NCBI GenBank assembly: GCA_963543835.1
Contig: CAUUCY010000011.1
Span: 1-35,799 of the forward strand
Reading direction: 5' to 3'
Length of the DNA stretch: 35,799 bases
From: Cryptobacteroides sp963543835
GTDB taxonomy: Bacteria > Bacteroidota > Bacteroidia > Bacteroidales > UBA932
In this document: piece by piece, positions 8,982 to 17,440 of the stretch
How the letters are laid out: each line of letters begins with the position of its first letter
Numbering within the stretch: position 1 is the stretch's first letter
The notes under the pieces: generated by a model
The model's input: only the letters and a program-made list of their open reading frames with translations
Told to the model about the DNA's origin: nothing
Databases searched by the model: none
Translations under genes and position numbers: made by a program

Positions 8982-9053
8982 GAATTCGATAAATATTGTT
9001 AAAAATAGTCAAGTATGAACTCTGCTATTTATACTACTATAAAAAAACTCCGG

Positions 9054-9084
9054 CAAAGTTAATAATAAAAAAACATTTATCCAA
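9054..9084 (-). promoter_or_regulatory. Predicted Bacteroidales promoter of the pilus operon
   Basis: On the minus strand, TAACTTTG (plus 9054-9061) matches the -7 consensus TAnnTTTG exactly, and TTGG (plus 9081-9084) matches three of four bases of the -33 box TTTG with a 19-nt spacer, within the usual 19-21. Transcription would start near 9047 and leave a leader of about 200 nt before the fimbrillin gene. The consensus is known from Bacteroides; use here is inferred. Confidence 0.55.
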
Positions 9085-9245
9085 CTTTTTTTTGCCTAAA
9101 GCGTGTTTTTTATGTTATTTTACCCTTCTAAGCACCAATGAAAACGTTACACATCTATCTTGAAAATTTTATAAAAAGATGAAATTTTATTTTTTCTACC
9201 ACAGTTTACCATTCCGACCGTATGAGATTTATAGTGTGGCTCTAC

Positions 9246-9275
9246 TGCTGTCCGGAATAATTGTCTCGGACAGCA
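9246..9275. other. 9-bp hairpin with 12-nt loop
   Basis: Plus-strand TGCTGTCCG (9246-9254) and CGGACAGCA (9267-9275) pair perfectly. Neither strand has a clean T-tract after the stem, so it is a poor intrinsic terminator. It may be the 3' structure of the regulator transcript or a dyad binding site upstream of the pilus promoter. Confidence 0.35.
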
Positions 9276-9383
9276 ACGTTTTCTGCAAATAAATCAAGTG
9301 CTTTTTAAACTTATTTTGTTGCCATCAATTATCTTTAACTATAACAGGACCGACTATATTATTGGTAATTTGAGGGCGTGAGG

Positions 9384-9408
9384 CAAAAAGCGCGATAATC
9401 ATTATTGC
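9384..9408 (-). terminator. Weak terminator-like structure after the regulator
   Basis: On the minus strand, GCAATAA and TTATCGC form a seven-position stem with one mismatch, overlapping the regulator's stop codon, and are followed within two bases by TTTTT. The stem is AT-rich and imperfect, so the call is tentative. Confidence 0.3.
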
Positions 9409-12170
9409 TGATCGCTCCTCATTTTGACGTATTCCGTAGGAAGGCAGCCCATGTTTTTCTTGAAAATGGCAGAGAAATACGAAGGTGAACTGAAGCCTAC
9501 CATTTCACTTATTTCTGCAACGGAAAATTTCTGCTGCAAGATTAGTTCGCATGCTTTGTCGAGTCTTATCCTGCGTATGAACTGGGCAGCGGACTCTTCT
9601 CCGGAGTTCTTGAACTTAAGATAGAGTTTTGAACGGCTCATAAACATAGCTCCGGCAAAATCGTCTGATGAAAAATCCGGATTGGCGATATTTGCCAGTA
9701 CAATCTCCTTTGCCCTTGCAAGGAATTCGTTTTCGTCTATATGCTCTTCCTCCACTGAGTCTTCCCCTAAGTTCCGGTTTATCAAACGCGCTTTCAGGTC
9801 ACCGGATTTTTTGTATATTAAGAATAGCGCCACCGTGAGAATTGCCAAGAAGAGTATCAAAGCCCTGCTTGTCCGCCACCATTGCGGCAGAATATTGATA
9901 ATTACCTTGTCTCCCTCCTTGGACCATATCCCGTCATTATTTGCCGCCTTTATACGGAACTCGTATTTGCCGGGTCTTATGTTCGAATATGTAACTTCCC
10001 TTGACGAAGTATCAAACCAGTTCTCGTCAAAGCCGTCAAGACGATAGGAGAAAGAGTTGTGACCTTCTGAAAGAGGATTCGAGACAGTAAATTTTATAGT
10101 GAATATATTGTTTCTGACGGAAATTTCCGCCGAGGACACCGCTCCCGTATTCTTTCGTCTTATATTCACATCTCCGCGGGGTTTGAGCTGGTTGTATAGT
10201 ACGGAAATATCATAAACGTATGGTTTGGGGACCCAGGGGTTGTCGAAAATATCCAAAGGCTTGAACAGGGTCATCCCGTTAAGTCCCCCGAACACGAACG
10301 ATCCGTCCGGATTCTTGCATGCCGCTCCTGGAGAAAACTCATTTTGGTGGGTCCCTCCGGAAAGCTCGTATTTTTTGAAGGATGTCCTCGTCTTGTCAAG
10401 ACTGCACAGACCTTTGCCTGTCGATAACCACAGGGAAAAGAACTCATCTTCCAGAATGCCGAAAACATAGTCATTTGAAAGGCCGTCCGCTGTTGTGTAC
10501 AAGTTCAATTTCTCTCCGTCCGATTTCAGTAGCCCTATATTAGTGCCGACCCATAAAGTCCCGGAGCTATCCTGCATTATATCATATACACAGGCACCGG
10601 CTATACGTATGTCTTTTTCGGAAAAATCCTTAATTCCCTGTCCTGATTTCGGTATGCCATATAGTCCGGAGTTCGTTCCCACAAGTATGCTGCCGTCATT
10701 GCAGCGCAAGAGTTTGCTCACCAGACATCCGGCAAGTTTTTCGTTGGATTTCACACTTTCGTGCTGCCTGAATATTCCGGAACTCTTGTCGAACACGAAA
10801 AGTCCGTAAGTGGAGCCTATGAGGAGCGTCCCGTCATTGTTGTCCAGGATGGAATAGCAACCGTTATAGACAGGAGATATATTATTCAGTCCATATACGG
10901 AAGCTGTTTTTGTCTTAGGATTCAATTTCAACAAGCCTCCGAGATGTGTCCCTACATATAAATCTCCGTCCGGTTCTTCCAGAATACACTTTATATTGTC
11001 TGACATGGGGACGGAGGAAGTCCTTACGTTTCCGGAATAAAACCTTGTCAAAGAGCCGCTCTCCAAATCATATCGGAACAGACCGTCATCATTGGTCCCG
11101 GCCCACACGGAGGACGAAGCGGCTGTGAGGCAGTTTATATATCCGTAGGCATACCTGCCTTCGGAATTGCCCAAATTCACCAGTCTGAACTTATCCGCCT
11201 GCTTATTCCACCAATTCACGCCCCCGTAATAGGTCCCTATCCATATTCCTCTCTGGCTGTCCGTATATATGGACCATACGGAATTGTGACTAAGAGAGCC
11301 CGGGCTTTTACTGTGGGTGTATTCGGAGAAAGTTCCCGACAGGTCGTCATATATTGCGAGACCGTCATAAGTCCCTACCCAAAGACGACCGTAAGAGTCG
11401 AGATTCATAGTGCGTATGTAGTCGGAAGGGATATGATCCTTGCCGTGAGAACTGAAAAAGCGTATTATATTGAAGTCGCTATCCGTTCTGAACAGACCGT
11501 GCCCGTGAGTGCCGATCCAATAACCCGTGCTTACAGGTTCTATGCTCGAGATATCAAGACCTTTGAAAGACGGTACCTCAAAGAGCGATACATTCTCCCC
11601 TTTGTTATATACATAGAGCCCGTTATTGGTCGCTATCAGAAGTCCGGCATCGGACATATTTATGTAACGTATGTTTTTGAGCCCTTCCAGAGCCTCTATA
11701 GTCCCGAAAGACCCGCTTTCCTCATCGAAGCAAAGGAGTCCGTTGTCTGTGGCAATATATAAAATTCCGAAACTCTCATATATGTCCAACACCTGTCTGT
11801 CTCCGCCCGGAATATTGTAGTTGATGAATTTACCGCTATTGAAATTCCTGCAACTCAAGCCCGTGGACGTCCCTATCCAAAGTTTACCGGAGGAGGATAA
11901 TTCCAGAGAAAAAATCGAGTTGTCGGCAAGAGACGACGAGTCCGAAGCGTCCTTGTAGTAAACGGTAAAACCATAGCCGTCGTACATATTAAGTCCGTTC
12001 CCCGTCCCGAACCATATATTACCCAGGAGGTCTCCTTCTATCGCCCTGACAGTACTTTGCGAAAGACCGTCCGACACCGAAAGATGACGGAAAACCATAT
12101 CCGAGCCTGCAGCCGACAGACTTGAGGGGACAAGCGCAAAAAATGTCAGTATCAGAATCAATCTTCTCAC
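9402..12170 (-). CDS. Membrane propeller sensor fused to AraC DNA-binding domain, no kinase
   Basis: The 922-residue protein has a signal peptide (1-21), then Reg_prop-type propeller blades over about 25-685 with repeated 'G.LW.GT..GL' motifs ('NIWFGTGNGLNMY', 'KLWIGTSTGL', 'RLWVGTYDGLAIYD'), a Y_Y_Y domain (about 690-765, 'FSYRLDGFDENWF' and 'PGKYEFRIKAANNDG'), one membrane segment (about 770-788) and an AraC-type HTH (about 812-922, 'FSVAEISEMVGFSSPSYFSAIFKK'). Hybrid two-component regulators of Bacteroides glycan loci have the same ends, but with a histidine kinase and a receiver in between and about 1,300-1,400 residues. Here only about 25 residues join membrane and HTH, so a ligand signal would pass straight through the membrane. 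The start is GTG (12168-12170); no upstream start is in frame before a stop. It follows the sulfatase gene by 162 nt and probably controls the adjacent heparan sulfate locus. Confidence 0.85.
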   Translation of the reverse strand: MRRLILILTFFALVPSSLSAAGSDMVFRHLSVSDGLSQSTVRAIEGDLLGNIWFGTGNGLNMYDGYGFTVYYKDASDSSSLADNSIFSLELSSSGKLWIGTSTGLSCRNFNSGKFINYNIPGGDRQVLDIYESFGILYIATDNGLLCFDEESGSFGTIEALEGLKNIRYINMSDAGLLIATNNGLYVYNKGENVSLFEVPSFKGLDISSIEPVSTGYWIGTHGHGLFRTDSDFNIIRFFSSHGKDHIPSDYIRTMNLDSYGRLWVGTYDGLAIYDDLSGTFSEYTHSKSPGSLSHNSVWSIYTDSQRGIWIGTYYGGVNWWNKQADKFRLVNLGNSEGRYAYGYINCLTAASSSVWAGTNDDGLFRYDLESGSLTRFYSGNVRTSSVPMSDNIKCILEEPDGDLYVGTHLGGLLKLNPKTKTASVYGLNNISPVYNGCYSILDNNDGTLLIGSTYGLFVFDKSSGIFRQHESVKSNEKLAGCLVSKLLRCNDGSILVGTNSGLYGIPKSGQGIKDFSEKDIRIAGACVYDIMQDSSGTLWVGTNIGLLKSDGEKLNLYTTADGLSNDYVFGILEDEFFSLWLSTGKGLCSLDKTRTSFKKYELSGGTHQNEFSPGAACKNPDGSFVFGGLNGMTLFKPLDIFDNPWVPKPYVYDISVLYNQLKPRGDVNIRRKNTGAVSSAEISVRNNIFTIKFTVSNPLSEGHNSFSYRLDGFDENWFDTSSREVTYSNIRPGKYEFRIKAANNDGIWSKEGDKVIINILPQWWRTSRALILFLAILTVALFLIYKKSGDLKARLINRNLGEDSVEEEHIDENEFLARAKEIVLANIANPDFSSDDFAGAMFMSRSKLYLKFKNSGEESAAQFIRRIRLDKACELILQQKFSVAEISEMVGFSSPSYFSAIFKKNMGCLPTEYVKMRSDQQ

Positions 12171-12332
12171 ACTGACAAATTTAACGAAAGAAACTGAAAA
12201 AACTATCTTTTAGCCCGAATAGGTATAAAGACAAGGCGGTCCCTCATATAGTAATGGTCCATTTCTATCCGTCAAGAATCCTCTCACGGAGCAGCTGCGC
12301 CACAAGCGAAAACAATAAAATCTCTTGGTTTA

Positions 12333-13685
12333 TTACTTTCCGGGCACATCACAAATATCCCTTCGACTTGTCCTTACCTTGTTCTTGATCATCCATTCAT
12401 ACAGGATATTCCTGTGTTTCAAGAGCTCTTCCCTGTACTCGGGCTTATAAGCCAGATTGACGGTCTCCCCCTTGTCCCCCGATATCGCAAAAAGTTGTTC
12501 TCTATATATTCCCTTATCGTAAAGGACATACTTGAAGTGCTTTGTGCGAAGCATCCAGCCGCGTGTAGAGCCTTTGTCAAATGTGGTTTCACATATTGCA
12601 TAATCCCTTCCGCCTTTACGTATGGAGATTCCTTTATTTCTCGGAGAACACACATCGGCGTAGTCAAGTATTGTTTCAAAAAGGTCTATGCCGTTGCTGA
12701 CTATGGCATCCGACACTTCGCCTCCTGCAGAGCGGCCGGTGTCGGCAACAATAAGAGGTATATTGACGACCTCTTCGTAAAGAGCTGATTTCTGATTCCA
12801 TTGATGGGCGCCGACACCGTCACCGTGGTCGCTTGTAAATATGACGACAGCCTCATCCCATAGATTCTGACGGTCTATTTCGTCCACTATCTTGCCTATT
12901 TCGGCATCAACCTTCTCAACGAGACGGTAGTAAGTGTAGCGGTATTTCCGCCATTGCTCATCAGAATACCTTATCGTAGGATAGGCACTGTAGTTTGCCG
13001 CCTTTTCCATAATTATAACATCCGCATCATCCGTGTTTCTCCTGTAGTTTGCAGGAAGTTGCGGACATTCGTCCAAGGACCCGGGACTCTTCACTTCGCC
13101 CCATGGAAGATTCTGCTCTCTTGCATATTCGCAGATATTGTGCGGATTGTCGAAGGATGCCACAAGAAAAAACGGAATTTCGTGCTTTTTCCTCAGGAAA
13201 TCCACCACGGACTCGGCAAGACCTATGTCATTATGCGGGTATATATTATCAAAGCCATAGATTTTATCCGGTATGGAAGGCTCGTTGACATGCCATTTAC
13301 CGGCATATGCACATTCATATCCTGCGGATTTGACAAGCGAGCCCAAAGTAGTGTTCTTGAGAGAATCTGGAAGAGGGGCGCCGTTGCGTATCATTCCCAA
13401 CTCATCAGGGTAACAACCGGTAAATAAAGCCGCTCTGGATGGTCCGCTCAATGGAGCTGTACAATAAGCATTGCGGAAAAGCGTCCCACGGGCCGCAAGA
13501 CGGTCCATGTTCGGAGTGCTGAGGTCTTCGTTACCCATACAACTCATAGCCGACGCCGTCTGCTGATCCGTCATTATAAGGATAATGGCTTTTTTGTTTG
13601 AAGAAGCATCGAGACTATGGGGAATGTTCAAGGCGAATAACCCTACAGCCAATGTGAGACAGTTGTCCGGTTTAAGCATAATCAT
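12333..13685 (-). CDS. Type I sulfatase, Ser-type (glycosaminoglycan sulfatase)
   Basis: This 450-residue alkaline-phosphatase-fold sulfatase removes sulfate from the glycan fragments made by the lyases. The active-site signature is SGPSR (Ser80-Arg84) followed by 'AALFTG'; Ser80 would be turned into formylglycine, which in anaerobes is done by a radical-SAM sulfatase-maturating enzyme not present here. Other expected residues are visible: Asp40 and Gln41 ('MTDQQ'), Lys130 and His132 ('GKWH'), Asp286 and His287 ('TSDHGDG'), and Lys299. The N-terminus is hydrophobic (about 8-25), consistent with export to the periplasm. The start codon overlaps the stop of the upstream PL12 gene (ATGA), so the two are translationally coupled. 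By position it corresponds to the 6-O-sulfatase gene of the B. thetaiotaomicron locus, but the sulfate position it acts on cannot be told from sequence alone. A second ATG two codons later is also possible. Confidence 0.9.
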   Translation of the reverse strand: MIMLKPDNCLTLAVGLFALNIPHSLDASSNKKAIILIMTDQQTASAMSCMGNEDLSTPNMDRLAARGTLFRNAYCTAPLSGPSRAALFTGCYPDELGMIRNGAPLPDSLKNTTLGSLVKSAGYECAYAGKWHVNEPSIPDKIYGFDNIYPHNDIGLAESVVDFLRKKHEIPFFLVASFDNPHNICEYAREQNLPWGEVKSPGSLDECPQLPANYRRNTDDADVIIMEKAANYSAYPTIRYSDEQWRKYRYTYYRLVEKVDAEIGKIVDEIDRQNLWDEAVVIFTSDHGDGVGAHQWNQKSALYEEVVNIPLIVADTGRSAGGEVSDAIVSNGIDLFETILDYADVCSPRNKGISIRKGGRDYAICETTFDKGSTRGWMLRTKHFKYVLYDKGIYREQLFAISGDKGETVNLAYKPEYREELLKHRNILYEWMIKNKVRTSRRDICDVPGK

Positions 13686-15532
13686 AAAGCTTTTGCGGGA
13701 ATTATCTCTGTCCTGAAAACAAGGGTCTCGCCGGATTTCTTATAGGCTTTGACCCTGTAAGCCGGTCTTTCGACAAATTGGCGGTACGCATAAGATACCC
13801 TGCCTTCCTGTCTTTCCATTACGCTCCCCTCGGGGGCACTCAGCTGAAGTCTTATGTTGTTCCCGTCGGGGAAAGCGGTGGATACGCTCATTTTATCAAG
13901 TTGCTCTTGCGGAGGACACGGAAGAAGGTTAAAATGTATCGCGACCTCTCCCTGCGCAGGACCGTAAGCCTCATCTGTTATGGAAACCCTGCCGTCATTA
14001 TGGAAGTTTACTGTCCTCAAATGCGACAAGCCGGGATAAGGACAATTCAGGACAGACATCACTGTGCTTGAATCAGTCTCCTCCCAATAGCAAAGACGCG
14101 AATCCTCAAAAATTATGTTTTTGCCGTCAAGAGTGAGAGTGTTGTGCACGGAAGTACGGCGAAACCAGGCTCTTTGCTCATTCACGGACGAATCTCCCCC
14201 ATAAACGTATGCTCCCGAATCAGGAAAGAAGTTTCTCCCCTTTCTCCAATACTCGAAAGTACCGTTATCCGGCTGATTATGCCACTCCCCTTTCGGTCCT
14301 GCCTTGACTATCATAACCGTCGCCTCCTTGTCCCAGGCGTTACGCAAACAATAGAATCCTCCTATTTCGAATGCCTTCGAGAGGTAATCGGGGACACTCC
14401 CCTCCTTTCCGTCCGTCGCGAGCCGGGCTATCATTCCGTCATCGGAGAATACATCTCTCCAGGCCGAGTATAGAGGGGGCATATTATATTGTCCGTGAAA
14501 ATCCGAGAACTGGGGAGAAGTCAAATCCGGGAAAGACCAATTATATACAAGCCTTATCATATTGTGCACCGTCTCGGCATAAGTGTCCGGAAACACTCCT
14601 TGAAGACCGTTGGTATGGCATATCTGCAGTGCGGCATAAAATATATTTATACTTGCGACATGGTAGTGCGGGTCAAGTTCATAATGGACTCCGTCTTTAT
14701 AGACCTGGCGGGAAATCTCGTCATTGAGTATTTTGAGAGCCGTCTCGCGCCATCTTTTCGCATCTTTGAACTCGGGGAAAAATACTGAAGCATAAAGGAG
14801 TCTCTGCGCCTGAAAAAGCAGATGATTGCCCTGGGCGGAGAAATGCGCCATTATATGTTCGCAATGACGATGATAATTGACAAGAAATTCGGATATAAAC
14901 TCTCCGTCGAAAAGAGGGGACGGCAGAAAAAGCATGAATTGCCTTATCTGATCCTCAATCCTATGGCTTGTTTCCAAGGGCCTCCAAGCCCAATACATAT
15001 TATCGGCACTAATCATCTTGCGGCCTGCCGTAGAAATATAATTCCCGAGAGGGTTCTTAGCTATCCAATCCCTGTATTGGTACATCCATTCCTTGGCATA
15101 TTTTTCATCGCCGCTGTTTCTGTAGGCTTTGCCCATAGGCACCCACCATTTCATACGGTGAAGCTGCCAGCGCAGTTCATTGTCTTTTACCGGCCAGAAT
15201 TGCCAGTCAATGTCATCTCCGTAAAAATATGAGGGCTGGTAGCCCGAGTGGACAAAAAACTTATGTTCCATGCCCTCATCCGCCCACTTCTGCTCCTGCA
15301 AGGATATGGTAGATGTGGGCTTGAAGCCGGGCAGGACCACCGCCCTCCGGGAATCTGCCTGACGGGAGCGGAAGTACCCGACGAGAGAATCGGCATTGCT
15401 TATTTCAAGATTCAACAAGTCAAACACCTTTGGCTTGCCCTCACTCTCCCGTGCCTGCACCGTATATGCAGAGGCAGGCACAAGGGAGGTAAGGGCGAGC
15501 AGCAGCGATACAAGACGACAGCTATTATTCAT
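13682..15532 (-). CDS. hepC: Heparinase II/III-family lyase, PL12-like (heparin-sulfate lyase)
   Basis: The 616-residue product has a Sec signal peptide (about 1-26) without a lipobox, so it should act in the periplasm. An N-terminal alpha/alpha toroid (about 90-385) is followed by a beta-sandwich carrying the conserved 'WHNQPDNGTFEYWRKGRNFF' stretch (417-436). The likely catalytic set of heparinase III-type enzymes is present: Asn236 in 'QGNHLLF', Tyr290 in 'DGVHYELDPHYH', and His418. These enzymes cleave uronic-acid glycosidic bonds in heparan sulfate by beta-elimination and leave a 4,5-unsaturated uronate. Length matches heparinase III/HepC proteins (about 630-660). It lies 10 nt after the beta-helix lipoprotein gene and overlaps the sulfatase gene by 4 nt. 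It matches the position of BT4657 in the B. thetaiotaomicron locus. Exact substrate preference (low-sulfated heparan versus heparin) is inferred. Confidence 0.85.
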   Translation of the reverse strand: MNNSCRLVSLLLALTSLVPASAYTVQARESEGKPKVFDLLNLEISNADSLVGYFRSRQADSRRAVVLPGFKPTSTISLQEQKWADEGMEHKFFVHSGYQPSYFYGDDIDWQFWPVKDNELRWQLHRMKWWVPMGKAYRNSGDEKYAKEWMYQYRDWIAKNPLGNYISTAGRKMISADNMYWAWRPLETSHRIEDQIRQFMLFLPSPLFDGEFISEFLVNYHRHCEHIMAHFSAQGNHLLFQAQRLLYASVFFPEFKDAKRWRETALKILNDEISRQVYKDGVHYELDPHYHVASINIFYAALQICHTNGLQGVFPDTYAETVHNMIRLVYNWSFPDLTSPQFSDFHGQYNMPPLYSAWRDVFSDDGMIARLATDGKEGSVPDYLSKAFEIGGFYCLRNAWDKEATVMIVKAGPKGEWHNQPDNGTFEYWRKGRNFFPDSGAYVYGGDSSVNEQRAWFRRTSVHNTLTLDGKNIIFEDSRLCYWEETDSSTVMSVLNCPYPGLSHLRTVNFHNDGRVSITDEAYGPAQGEVAIHFNLLPCPPQEQLDKMSVSTAFPDGNNIRLQLSAPEGSVMERQEGRVSYAYRQFVERPAYRVKAYKKSGETLVFRTEIIPAKAL

Positions 15533-15542
15533 AACAAATCAA

Positions 15543-17438
15543 TTATTCTTGAGGACCAAACTGTTTATACCCTTCTTTCATAACGAAAGAACCAGTTGCA
15601 AGGTCTGAAGTTTCAAATACTGCAGACGGTGCTCCTTTAATATCGAACATTTTCCTGAACAGGGTAGTCTCTCCTGAGTCATAATATTTTTTAGGATTAA
15701 AGGAAGGTTTCAGTTTACTAAGGAAAGAAGTGTCATATACACCGTCCCGTACGCGGACGAATTTGCCCTTCTCTGTCATATCGAGCTTCTTATCGTAGAG
15801 CGCAAAGCAGGAACCCGCCAAAGCCGTGCTCTCGGAAGCGGTGAAAACATTGTGTTTCATAATGCATGCATCCTCTTCATGCTTAACCGAATATAGATGT
15901 ATATAGCCGCTCTTTGCAAGCACATTGCAGAATATATTATGGGAGGCATTGACTTTCGTATTCCATACTTCAGCACCGGCAGAAGAATAATCTACCACTG
16001 CGTCCTTATAGTGGATAAGCGAAGTTATCTGGATTGGTTTGCCGCTGCATACGACATTATTCGTAAAAGTAAAGTTATTGAGTTTATACAGAACCTCGCT
16101 ATCATTATAACTCACGAAATTTGCATTCGCCTCGGGGAAAAACCTGCACTTGTTGAAAGTGATGCCGGAGATCCCCGAACTCACACTTTTGCCAGTGTTA
16201 ATAAGCGGTCTGGAGAGTGAATGGAACACGCAGTCCTCGAAAATAATATTATCGATATCGGAAGTCGCCTTTGTGTTATGCGAGAGTTTCGCCCCAATCT
16301 CGGAGAGGTCGAAGTCTATCCTCTCAACGGCAAAGGTCCCAGCTGTAATGCTTATAGAACTCTTGGAATAAGGTTTAAGCTTTACGCGCGTATCTGCATT
16401 TCTGCTGAAAATAGCGGTATTGCCTGTGCTTACAAGCGTTTTTTCCGCTTCCATATTGAAACCCGTATTCGCATCGTCGTCGAGAAAGTACACTCCGGGA
16501 TGATTTGAAATGGTAGCTATAATATTTGCTCCGTTCTCTGAACTTTTGACAAGCTTGGCATCACCGTTTACTGCCTTGCTGAAATCAACGCCTCCGATAC
16601 TGAGTGTCATACCTGCCTGATAAAGGGCATAGCGGTCTTTGGCAAAGCTCAGTCCCGAGATTGTACCGAGATCCGTAATTTCGTTACGGGCAAAATTCAC
16701 TGATGCGCTTGAACTCTTCACGGCAAAAGTGCCGTCAGTTTTTGTCAAGATAAGGGAAATTCCTTTGGAAAAAGTCTGCGGCAGAACCACCATATAGTAT
16801 ATCCCGCCTTTTGCAAGGGCAGACTTGTCGGAATTGGAAAGTTCAACTGAAGTTTCTGCCGAAAGCGTTTCATAAGTAGGATTTCCGCCATTATAATCGA
16901 TTTTAACCTTGCCGGCAACTGCCTCACCCGAGCGTCCGAGGAAGTTTACCGACTGCACATCATCCTCATCAAGAGTGAATTTAACGAGAGTGCCCAAATT
17001 GGCGTATGTCAGAGAGGGGCTGGAAATTTCAGTATATGCCACAGCTACATTTGCTCCGTTTGCAAAACTTCCCGCTTTCGCCCTCTGCTTCGCGGGCAGT
17101 ACTGTGGTAATTTTGTTCTCTGCAAACTCGGAATTTTTGTCGTACGGGTAGAGAGAGAAGAACTTTGTCGCTCCTGCCGACACATTTGCGCTGACCTTGT
17201 TGGAAACAATCGTGAAGGACTCTGTAAGTTTACCCGCAATATCGTCGTAGATATTTACAGCGTCTCCTTCAGACCACTTCACCTGCCTGGATTCAAGGAA
17301 AGACTTGGTGGCGGCTTCGTTTTCCACGTTGAAAGTAAGCTTCAGCTTTGAAGACACATCCCCGACATAAGCCTCTTTTGCGCATGATGCGCCTGCCATT
17401 GCAAGCAATGATATTGCAAAATATTTAATTGTCTTCAT
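15543..17438 (-). CDS. Lipoprotein: fimbrillin-like domain plus beta-helix (DUF4957/DUF5123-like)
   Basis: The product is 631 residues when started at the ATG at 17436-17438. The open frame extends five codons further (to 17453), but that part overlaps the upstream small gene and would move the signal peptide; a GGGGGA stretch also lies just upstream of the chosen ATG. The lipobox is 'AGASC' (Cys19). Residues about 25-265 resemble a fimbrillin-like domain ('VKWSEGDAVNIYDD', 'FFSLYPYDKNSEF', 'LGTLVKFTL'). Residues about 340-560 read as a right-handed beta-helix ('IIFEDCVFHS', 'ITFNKCRFFP', 'FTFTNNVVCSG', 'NASHNIFCNV'), similar to DUF4957/DUF5123 proteins of Bacteroidales glycan loci. No lyase catalytic residues are obvious. 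It sits between GH88 and PL12, where the B. thetaiotaomicron locus has no such gene. A surface glycan-binding role is inference. Confidence 0.8.
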   Translation of the reverse strand: MKTIKYFAISLLAMAGASCAKEAYVGDVSSKLKLTFNVENEAATKSFLESRQVKWSEGDAVNIYDDIAGKLTESFTIVSNKVSANVSAGATKFFSLYPYDKNSEFAENKITTVLPAKQRAKAGSFANGANVAVAYTEISSPSLTYANLGTLVKFTLDEDDVQSVNFLGRSGEAVAGKVKIDYNGGNPTYETLSAETSVELSNSDKSALAKGGIYYMVVLPQTFSKGISLILTKTDGTFAVKSSSASVNFARNEITDLGTISGLSFAKDRYALYQAGMTLSIGGVDFSKAVNGDAKLVKSSENGANIIATISNHPGVYFLDDDANTGFNMEAEKTLVSTGNTAIFSRNADTRVKLKPYSKSSISITAGTFAVERIDFDLSEIGAKLSHNTKATSDIDNIIFEDCVFHSLSRPLINTGKSVSSGISGITFNKCRFFPEANANFVSYNDSEVLYKLNNFTFTNNVVCSGKPIQITSLIHYKDAVVDYSSAGAEVWNTKVNASHNIFCNVLAKSGYIHLYSVKHEEDACIMKHNVFTASESTALAGSCFALYDKKLDMTEKGKFVRVRDGVYDTSFLSKLKPSFNPKKYYDSGETTLFRKMFDIKGAPSAVFETSDLATGSFVMKEGYKQFGPQE

Positions 17439-17440
17439 AT

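Larger units (their letters stand above)
8849..9401. other. 553-nt intergenic region upstream of the pilus operon
   Basis: No credible gene is present. The stretch is very AT-rich and lies between the end of the propeller/AraC regulator and the start of the pilus operon, both on the minus strand. It holds a promoter-like element at 9054-9084, a leader of about 200 nt with a small inverted repeat at 8967-8981, a 9-bp hairpin at 9246-9275 and a weak terminator-like structure overlapping the regulator's stop codon. I see no tRNA, no inverted repeat pair large enough for an invertible promoter, and no insertion-sequence remnant. Confidence 0.6.

Noticed and set aside
8849..9401. Invertible promoter (phase variation) for the pilus operon
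   Set aside because: I searched the region for paired inverted repeats flanking the promoter and for a nearby recombinase gene and saw neither; only short hairpins are present.
12176..12183. TAAATTTG on the minus strand, an exact TAnnTTTG match just before the regulator
   Set aside because: It would start transcription at or inside the GTG start codon. Without a clear -33 box, a leaderless message is less likely than read-through from the sulfatase gene or a missed promoter in the 162-nt gap.
12241..12310. Possible terminator between sulfatase and regulator around the GCAGCTGC palindrome
   Set aside because: The palindrome has no loop, the flanking pairs are mismatched and no T-tract follows on the minus strand.
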